From JACPDH01 sp051305935 (GTDB lineage: Bacteria; Acidobacteriota; Thermoanaerobaculia; Gp7-AA8), in NCBI GenBank assembly GCA_051305935.1, contig JBPPMG010000362.1, forward strand, positions 1 to 11,538: a stretch of 11,538 bases of DNA, in the 5' to 3' direction. The notes under the pieces were generated by a model. The model was not told the DNA's origin. It worked only from the letters and a program-made list of their open reading frames with translations, and did not search any database. Shown one piece after another: positions 6,593 through 11,538 of the stretch. Position 1 is the stretch's first letter. Each line of letters starts with the position of its first letter. The position numbers were made by a program, and so were the translations under genes.

Positions 6593-8535
6593 TAGTCTGC
6601 CAACGTCGAAAGATCTCCCGGGTCCTGACCTAACTCGACCGCCTTCAGGTAGCGCCGCACGATCTTGCCCGAGCGTGTCTTGGGAAGCGACGCGCGGATC
6701 TCGATGTCCGCTGGTTGCGCGATGGGCCCGAGATCCTGCCGCACGTGGTCCTTGAGGCTGCCGATGAGGCCGGCACCCTCCGCGTGGCCCGCCTTGAGCA
6801 CGACGAACGCCTTGATCTTCTCGCCTTTGACCGGATCGGGAAGGCCGATCACCGCGCTCTCGGCGACGGCCGGGTGGCGCAGCAGCGACCCTTCGACATC
6901 CGCGGTCCCGATGCGATGCCCCGCGACGTTCAGCACGTCGTCAGCGCGGCCCAGGACGGCGATGTAGCCGTCGGAGTCGCGAACCGCGATGTCGCCCGCC
7001 GTGTAGCAGCCGGGGATCTGCGTCCAGTACTGCTCGTAGCGCGCGTGATCACCCCATACGGTTCTCAGCATGTACGGGAGCGGGCGGCGCAGGACGAGCA
7101 GGCCGCCGTGGTTGTCGGGCAGCGGCTTGCCGTCGCGATCGACGATGTCCGCAACGACCCCGGGCAGCGGCTTGCCCACCTTGCCCGGCCTGGCCTCGAA
7201 CGTCGGTAGCGTGCCTAACACCGGCCCGGCGATTTCGGTCTGCCACCAGTTGTCGACGACGAACCCGTTCGACTGCCCGACGAGGTTCTTCTGCGCCCAG
7301 AGCTGTGCCTCGGCGTTCAGCGGCTCCCCGGCGCACGCGATCAGGCGCAGTCGGGAGAGATCGAACTTCGCCGGCGCTTCAGAGCCGTGGCTCATCCACA
7401 TCCGGAGCGCGGTCGGTGCCGTGAAGAGGATGTTCACGCCGAAGCGCTCGCAGAGCTCCCACGTCACGTCGGGTGTGGGGTAGTCGGGTACCCCTTCGCG
7501 GCAGAAGACCGTCGCGCCGTTCGAAAGCGGGCCGTAGATGATGAACGAATGGCCGACGATCCATCCGATGTCGGAGGTCGACCAGTAGATGTCCCGCTCG
7601 CCGATCTGGTAGAAGGCGCGCGCGAGCCAGGTGACGCCGACCATGTAACCGCCCGTCGTGTGGACGACCCCTTTGGGCTTGCCCGTCGTTCCCGACGTGT
7701 AGAGGATGAAGAGCGGATCCTCCGCGTCCATCGGCTCCGGTTCGCAATGGATGTCACGCGCCTGCTGGATGTCGTAAAAGTCGTGCTCGCGCTCGCTCTC
7801 GAACTCGTACGGCTCGTCCCCCGGGCGCGAACCGCGGCGATGGACGACCACGTGTTCGACGAAATCGAGCTCGCGCACGGCCTCGTCGATCGTCGGCTTG
7901 AGCGAAATCTTCTTGCCGCGACGGAAGGTGAAGTCGGAGCAGACGATGACTTTCGCGTGCGAGTCGACGATGCGCGCCTGGAGCGCCGCGGTGCCCATGC
8001 CGGCGAAGACGACCGAGTGGATCGCGCCGATGCGCGCGCACGCGAGCATCGTGATGATCCCCTCGGGGACGAGCGGCATGTAGACGATGACGCGGTCGCC
8101 CTTACCGACGCCGAGGCGGCGAAGCGCGTTCGCGAAGCGGTTCACCTCGCGATAGAGGCGGTTGTACGTGTACGCGTGCTCCTCGCCGTTCTCGCCGACC
8201 CAGAGCAGGGCGGCCTTGTTGCGGCGGTCGCTGTAGACGTGGCGGTCGAGGCAGTTGTAGGTGGCGTTGAGCTTCCCGCCGAGGAACCACGAGTGAGTCG
8301 GGGCCTCGAACTCGCAGACCTTGTTGAAGGGCTCGATCCAGTCGATCCCCTTCGCGCGCTCGGCCCAGAAATCGTCCGGGTTGGAGAGGGCGTACGCACG
8401 GTCGATTTCGTCGTTAGGCAGGTGCGCCTCGCGCGCGAGCCAGATCGGCGGCTTGATGACGACCTCGTCCTTCGCGAGCTTCTCGATGGTGGCCTGCTGC
8501 GTTGCGTTGAGCTCGATGGTGGCGTCCTTGCTCAT
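6592..8535 (-). CDS. acsA: AMP-forming acetyl-CoA synthetase (acetate-CoA ligase)
   Basis: A 647-residue cytoplasmic ligase that activates acetate (possibly also propionate) to acyl-CoA through an acyl-adenylate, feeding central metabolism. Length matches the Acs family (about 650). Motifs in order: phosphate-binding loop YTSGTTGKPKG (279-289), STSDIGWIVGHS (319-330), WWQTE (430-434), hinge and core motif GRADDVLNVAGHRIGT (529-543), and catalytic Lys624 in PKTRSGKIVRR. That lysine is the site of regulatory acetylation in known Acs enzymes. The tryptophan pair at 430-431 matches the acetate-pocket tryptophan of known Acs, which favours a short acyl substrate. The residue after WWQTE is Ile-Ala rather than the usual Thr-Gly. 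ATG 8535 is chosen because GGAGG lies 8 nt upstream (8544-8548); the frame remains open to 8727 but that extension is repeat-derived. A CRP-like palindrome lies upstream. Confidence 0.95.
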   Translation of the reverse strand: MSKDATIELNATQQATIEKLAKDEVVIKPPIWLAREAHLPNDEIDRAYALSNPDDFWAERAKGIDWIEPFNKVCEFEAPTHSWFLGGKLNATYNCLDRHVYSDRRNKAALLWVGENGEEHAYTYNRLYREVNRFANALRRLGVGKGDRVIVYMPLVPEGIITMLACARIGAIHSVVFAGMGTAALQARIVDSHAKVIVCSDFTFRRGKKISLKPTIDEAVRELDFVEHVVVHRRGSRPGDEPYEFESEREHDFYDIQQARDIHCEPEPMDAEDPLFILYTSGTTGKPKGVVHTTGGYMVGVTWLARAFYQIGERDIYWSTSDIGWIVGHSFIIYGPLSNGATVFCREGVPDYPTPDVTWELCERFGVNILFTAPTALRMWMSHGSEAPAKFDLSRLRLIACAGEPLNAEAQLWAQKNLVGQSNGFVVDNWWQTEIAGPVLGTLPTFEARPGKVGKPLPGVVADIVDRDGKPLPDNHGGLLVLRRPLPYMLRTVWGDHARYEQYWTQIPGCYTAGDIAVRDSDGYIAVLGRADDVLNVAGHRIGTADVEGSLLRHPAVAESAVIGLPDPVKGEKIKAFVVLKAGHAEGAGLIGSLKDHVRQDLGPIAQPADIEIRASLPKTRSGKIVRRYLKAVELGQDPGDLSTLAD

Positions 8536-8543
8536 GCTTCTGG

Positions 8544-8548
8544 CCTCC
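8544..8548 (-). promoter_or_regulatory. Ribosome binding site of acsA
   Basis: GGAGG on the minus strand, 8 nt before ATG 8535. It fixes the start against the open frame that continues upstream to 8727. Confidence 0.8.
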
Positions 8549-8590
8549 GGAGTCCGGCGTGGGCTCGCGCATGGGGGGCGCGGCATGCTT

Positions 8591-8596
8591 TGTTTA
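8591..8596 (-). promoter_or_regulatory. Possible activator-dependent -10 element of acsA
   Basis: TAAACA on the minus strand matches TATAAT at only three positions, and no -35 hexamer is visible at normal spacing. Transcription starting near 8584 would put the CRP-like palindrome at about -42, the spacing of class II activated promoters, where a weak core promoter is expected. Confidence 0.3.
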
Positions 8597-8618
8597 CGCC
8601 TGCGGCTGAACGTCTGCG

Positions 8619-8634
8619 TGTGAGGATGGTCACA
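8619..8634 (-). promoter_or_regulatory. CRP-like operator upstream of acsA
   Basis: TGTGA, six bases, then TCACA: a perfect match to both consensus half-sites bound by CRP-family regulators. Its centre is about 91 nt upstream of the acsA start codon. In enterobacteria acs is directly activated by CRP-cAMP, so the placement is biologically sensible. The regulator itself is not in the window. Confidence 0.6.
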
Positions 8635-8665
8635 GGGGACTGTATGAGGAGCGCGGAACCCATGT

Positions 8666-8780
8666 GGAGTGCGAAAGCAAAGCTTTCGCGGGTGCGCAAG
8701 GTGCCGTCCCCCGAGGGCTCGACTCACCGCCCAATTCGCCGAAGCTGCGCTTCGGCGCGGAAGCTACGCTTTCGCACACC
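8666..8780. repeat. Palindromic intergenic repeat, copy 1
   Basis: The block begins GGAGTGCGAAAGC, contains AAGCTTTCGCG (8680-8690) and the 20-base core CGAAGCTGCGCTTCGGCGCG (8740-8759), and ends in CTTTCGCACACC. The core holds a GAAGC/GCTTC inverted repeat. A second copy with the same 20-base core lies at 9931-10020 in the same orientation. The block fills the space between acsA and the stop codon of the flavin oxidoreductase gene, where it may serve as a transcript end. Confidence 0.75.
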
Positions 8781-8783
8781 ACA

Positions 8784-9848
8784 TCACGGGCGAGCCCGGA
8801 GATACTGCTTCGGCCAGTCGACCTCAACGTCGAGCTCTCGCGCGGCGTGAAGCGGCCAGTAGGGATCGCGCAGGAGCTGGCGGGCAAGCAGCACGGCGTC
8901 CGCCTCGCCGTTCGCGACAATCCCCTCGGCCTGCTGCGCTTTCGTGATCAATCCGACGGCGCCCGTCGCGATGCCCGCATGCTTCCGAATCTCGCGCGAG
9001 AACGCGACCTGGTAGCCGGGACCGAGCGGGATCCTTGCCTTCGCAACGTTGCCGCCGCTCGAGCAGTCGATGAGGTCGACGCCCAGCGACTTCAGCTTCG
9101 TCGCGAGCACGAGCGACTGCTCGAGGTCCCATCCGCCTTCGGTCCAGTCGGTCGCAGAGATCCGGATGAAGAGCGGAAGTTCCGCGGGCCAGACCTTTCG
9201 CACCGCGTCGACCACGCGCAAGGGGAATCGCATCCGGTTCTCGAGTGAGCCGCCGTACTCGTCGTTCCGGTGGTTCGACAGGGGCGAGAGGAACTCGTGG
9301 AGCAGGTAACCGTGAGCCGCGTGGATCTCGACGACTTCGAAGCCGGCGGTGCGCGCGCGTTCAGCGGCTGCGACGAACTGCGCGGCCACCGATTCGATTT
9401 CGGCGATCGTCATTTCGTGCGGAACCCGGTAGCCCTCTGCGAACGCGATCGGGCTCGGCCCGATCGGCTCCCATCCGCGCTCGTCGTCCGCGAGGCCTGA
9501 GCCCGCAAGCCACGGGACCTGTGTTGACGCCTTGCGCCCCGCGTGCGCGATCTGGATCGCGGGCACCGCTCCCTGCGACTTGATGAACGCCGTGATCGGC
9601 CGGAACGCCTCGGCGTGCGCATCCGACCAGATGCCCGAGTCGTCGGGCGAGATTCTTCCGACCGGATCGACCGCGCTCGCCTCGACCATCACGAGCGCGG
9701 CGCCGCCGGCGGCGCGACTGCCGAGGTGCACGAGGTGCCAGTCGTTGGCCAAGCCGTCGACCGACGAGTACTGGCACATCGGCGAGACGAAAATGCGGTT
9801 ACGGAAGGTGGTGGAGCGGAGGGTGAGGGGCGAGAAGAGTTGGCTCAT
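8784..9848 (-). CDS. YqjM-type Old Yellow Enzyme (NADH/NADPH:flavin oxidoreductase)
   Basis: A 354-residue FMN-dependent ene-reductase of the Old Yellow Enzyme family, TIM-barrel fold, cytoplasmic. It reduces activated C=C bonds of alpha,beta-unsaturated aldehydes and ketones, and possibly nitro compounds, using NAD(P)H. Similarity to Bacillus YqjM runs the full length. The PMCQYSS motif carries C25, the redox-tuning cysteine typical of the YqjM or thermophilic-like subclass. HAAHGYLLHEFLSP supplies the substrate-binding pair H176 and H179. Other matches are HAGRKA, SNHRNDEYGGSLENR, VDLIDCSSG and the FMN-phosphate region TGAVGLI. The C-terminal QYLRARP could provide the arginine finger that reaches the partner subunit. 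AGAAGGA precedes ATG 9848. Repeat copies lie on both sides and no promoter is clear. The physiological substrate is unknown, as for most of the family. Confidence 0.94.
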   Translation of the reverse strand: MSQLFSPLTLRSTTFRNRIFVSPMCQYSSVDGLANDWHLVHLGSRAAGGAALVMVEASAVDPVGRISPDDSGIWSDAHAEAFRPITAFIKSQGAVPAIQIAHAGRKASTQVPWLAGSGLADDERGWEPIGPSPIAFAEGYRVPHEMTIAEIESVAAQFVAAAERARTAGFEVVEIHAAHGYLLHEFLSPLSNHRNDEYGGSLENRMRFPLRVVDAVRKVWPAELPLFIRISATDWTEGGWDLEQSLVLATKLKSLGVDLIDCSSGGNVAKARIPLGPGYQVAFSREIRKHAGIATGAVGLITKAQQAEGIVANGEADAVLLARQLLRDPYWPLHAARELDVEVDWPKQYLRARP

Positions 9849-9930
9849 GGGTTCCTTCTGTTAGATGACTCGCGGAGCAGGATTGCAGGAGCAGGGTAGT
9901 TCAATCGCGCAGACTCGGCGACGCGGAGGT

Positions 9931-10020
9931 GGAGTGGGAACGCGAAGCTTTCGCGGCGACGCGAAGCGCCGCACTCCATCGAAGCTGCGCTTCGGCGCGA
10001 AAGCCTTGCTTTCGCACTCC
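9931..10020. repeat. Palindromic intergenic repeat, copy 2
   Basis: Begins GGAGTGGGAACGCGAAGC, shares AAGCTTTCGCG (9945-9955) and the identical 20-base core (9980-9999) with the copy at 8666-8780, and ends CTTTCGCACTCC. Its terminal GGAGTG and CACTCC are inverted, so the whole unit can fold into a branched hairpin. The middle section differs in length from copy 1. Confidence 0.75.
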
Positions 10021-10030
10021 AAATGAAGAA

Positions 10031-10056
10031 CGGGCGGTCGCTTGCGCGACCGCCCG
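10031..10056 (-). terminator. Intrinsic terminator of the M16 gene
   Basis: CGGGCGGTCGC and GCGACCGCCCG form a perfect 11-bp stem with a 4-base loop. On the minus strand it is followed by TTCTTCATTT, a T-rich run. It lies about 30 bp beyond the stop codon of the M16-family gene, so it probably ends that operon. Confidence 0.85.
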
Positions 10057-10086
10057 CAATCAGTTCGAGGAATTGAGGAAAGAGCC

Positions 10087-11478
10087 CTATTGCCAGCCCG
10101 CATCCGTGATCTTCCGCTCGGTGACCTCGCCGTACTTCTTGGCGGCATCGCGAATCGCGGCGGCGTTGCCGATGAAGACGAACGTCAGGTCGGACTGCTT
10201 CGGGTAGACCCGCTCGATGACCGACTTCGCTCCCGCGCCGGTGACCTCGCCGATCTTCCTACCGTAATCGTCGACCTCGCCTCTGCCGAGGTTGAAGGCC
10301 TCGATCTCGGCGAGCTTCGCGGCGAGCTGGTTGCCGGTTTCGAGGCGCGGCGGATACTGTCCCGCGACGTACGCCTTCACCGACGAGAGCGTCGCTTCAT
10401 CGATCGACCCCTTGTGCAGCCGCTCGAGCGTCGCGAGCGCGAGGTCGATCGCCTCGGTGGTCGATTCGGTCTTGGTGAACGAACTGATCGCGACGCTGCC
10501 GGGCAGCGACAGCCGATCGACGTTGGAGCGTGCGCCGTAGGTGAGTCCCGTGCGGATGCGCAGCTCGCTGTTGAGCATCGACGTGAAACGGCCGCCGAAC
10601 GCGGTGTTCACCAGGTCGACGGCCACGCCGTCGGGATCCTTCTTCGCGATGCCGACGTTTCCGACTCGGAAGTAGGTCTGCGTCGCGTCGGGCTTGTCGA
10701 CCAGGAGAACTCGTCCGCCCTTCTGCATCGCAGGCGCCGGCAGCTTCGGCATCGGAGCGGCGGCCTTCTGCCAGTCGCCGAACGCCTTCTTCACGTCCCT
10801 GGCGAGCACCTTCGCGTCGAAGTCGCCGACGAAGACGAGGATCGTCCGGTCGGCGCCCGAGTTGTCGCGGTACCACTTCGCAACGTCATCGCGCGTGATG
10901 GCGGCGAGCGTCGTCTCGCTGGCGCTCCGTCCGTACGGATGGGCGCCGAAGAGGAACGCGTCGAAGTAATTGTCGATGACGGCGTCGGGCTGGTTTTCTC
11001 GCGCGGCGGTGATCCCGTCGATCATCCGCTTGCGAAGCTTGTCGAGCTCGGCGGCCTCGAAGCGCGGCCGGCGTAGCGCGTCGGCGAGAAGCTCGAGCAT
11101 GAGCGCTCGATCGCGCGAAAGGAATTCGCCCGACACGACGAGCGCCTCACGCGCAGACGCGGTACCGAACGTGGCGCCGACGCTGTCGGCCGCCGCTGAA
11201 AACTGCAGCGCGTCGCGGCTGCCTGCCCCCTTCTGAAGCAGATCGGCGGCGAGGTCGGCGGTGCCGTCCTTACCCGCGGGATCGGTGATGCCGCCTCCTG
11301 CGATGCGCGCGTGGAAGGCGATCATCGGGACGTCGCGCTTCTCCATCAGCACGAGCTGCATGCCGTTGCCGACGGTGATTTTCTCGTACTTCGGGAGCTT
11401 CATCGACGCGGTCTGCGCCGCGGCGGGAAGACTGATCGCCAGCACTGCGGCCATGGCGAGCATTCGGTTCCGGATCAT
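10087..11478 (-). CDS. Secreted M16-family (insulinase-like) protein lacking the zinc motif
   Basis: A 463-residue M16B-type protein exported by a Sec signal peptide (MIRNRMLAMAAVLAISLPAAA, likely cleaved after AAA near residue 21) with no lipobox, so probably periplasmic. Two M16 halves are visible. The N-terminal half should carry HxxEH, but the aligned segment is GTADLAADLL, with D75, A78 and D79 replacing His, Glu and His, so it should not bind zinc. The C-terminal half keeps GGRFTSMLNSELR and RTGLTYGARS (R309, Y314), the Arg/Tyr region that lines the active site in M16 complexes. This is the pattern of the non-catalytic subunit of heterodimeric M16B peptidases. The start ATG overlaps the upstream stop as ATGA, with AAGGAGG 7 nt before it, indicating translational coupling to the probable active subunit. 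An intrinsic terminator follows. Confidence 0.93.
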   Translation of the reverse strand: MIRNRMLAMAAVLAISLPAAAQTASMKLPKYEKITVGNGMQLVLMEKRDVPMIAFHARIAGGGITDPAGKDGTADLAADLLQKGAGSRDALQFSAAADSVGATFGTASAREALVVSGEFLSRDRALMLELLADALRRPRFEAAELDKLRKRMIDGITAARENQPDAVIDNYFDAFLFGAHPYGRSASETTLAAITRDDVAKWYRDNSGADRTILVFVGDFDAKVLARDVKKAFGDWQKAAAPMPKLPAPAMQKGGRVLLVDKPDATQTYFRVGNVGIAKKDPDGVAVDLVNTAFGGRFTSMLNSELRIRTGLTYGARSNVDRLSLPGSVAISSFTKTESTTEAIDLALATLERLHKGSIDEATLSSVKAYVAGQYPPRLETGNQLAAKLAEIEAFNLGRGEVDDYGRKIGEVTGAGAKSVIERVYPKQSDLTFVFIGNAAAIRDAAKKYGEVTERKITDAGWQ

Positions 11479-11538
11479 CGCGCGGCCTCCTTCGATTCAG
11501 GCGCGGCCGCGGGCGGCGTCAGCACGCCGACGGTGCGG
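11475..11538 (-). CDS. C-terminal end of an upstream gene, probably the catalytic M16 subunit
   Basis: Only the last 20 codons are inside the window, reading RTVGVLTPPAAAPESKEAAR before TGA (11477-11475). RTVGVLTP resembles the closing strand of M16B peptidases, after which an Ala/Pro-rich tail follows. The stop codon overlaps the start of the next M16-family gene by ATGA, and that gene's ribosome binding site lies within this reading frame. The coupling, and the absence of zinc ligands in the downstream protein, suggest this gene encodes the HxxEH-bearing partner. Identity cannot be confirmed without the missing sequence. Confidence 0.6.
   Translation of the reverse strand, partial: RTVGVLTPPAAAPESKEAAR
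11486..11492 (-). promoter_or_regulatory. Ribosome binding site of M16-family gene
   Basis: AAGGAGG on the minus strand, 7 nt before ATG 11478. It is embedded in the last codons of the upstream gene, as expected for a translationally coupled pair. Confidence 0.8.

Noticed and set aside
8536..8727. N-terminal extension of acsA
   Set aside because: It is translated from promoter and repeat sequence; the ribosome binding site and Acs homology place the start at 8535.
7387..8850. Long plus-strand open frame (487 codons) opposite acsA
   Set aside because: It overlaps a gene with a full set of Acs motifs. Its low-complexity Val/Arg/Asp composition is typical of an antisense shadow.
10042..11076. 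Plus-strand open frame (344 codons) opposite the M16 gene
   Set aside because: Antisense shadow of a gene with a signal peptide, ribosome binding site and M16 homology; it also runs through that gene's terminator.

Overview
The window is GC-rich bacterial chromosome with densely packed genes, strong GGAGG-type ribosome binding sites and several palindromic repeat families in the gaps. The repeats encode recurring nonsense peptides (for example SAARDLL and ECESKAFA). From memory, such peptides are common in Acidobacteriota and related soil or sediment genomes, so an acidobacterial host is my best guess, held weakly. No rRNA, tRNA, CRISPR array or transposase gene was seen.

Layout. (1) 183-2306, plus strand: two tandem zinc-binding medium-chain dehydrogenases 15 bp apart, probably co-transcribed polyol or sugar oxidoreductases. 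(2) 2662-6467, plus strand: a signalling block. It holds an FHA-GAF-SpoIIE/PP2C phosphatase, then a TIR-like/TPR/beta-sandwich protein behind its own TATAAT-type promoter, then a small acidic protein of unknown function. (3) 6468-6591: a convergent junction made of tandem heptamers in inverted orientation. (4) 6592-8535, minus strand: an AMP-forming acyl-CoA (acetyl-CoA) synthetase. Upstream of it lies a perfect TGTGA-N6-TCACA palindrome, the textbook CRP-type operator, well placed for an activator-dependent promoter. (5) 8784-9848, minus strand: a YqjM-type Old Yellow Enzyme, with one copy of a palindromic repeat family on each side. (6) 10087-11538, minus strand: a secreted M16-family protein that has lost its zinc-binding motif. 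It is translationally coupled (ATGA overlap) to the end of an upstream gene that is probably the active M16 subunit, and it ends at a clear intrinsic terminator.

How the genes may work together. The central trio suggests a local signalling module: a phosphothreonine-reading phosphatase beside a TIR-domain scaffold or enzyme. That link rests on proximity only, because a hairpin and a promoter separate the first two genes. The acs gene with its CRP-like site fits carbon-status control of acetate activation. The M16 pair fits a heterodimeric periplasmic peptidase in which one subunit binds zinc and the other supplies the conserved Arg/Tyr region.
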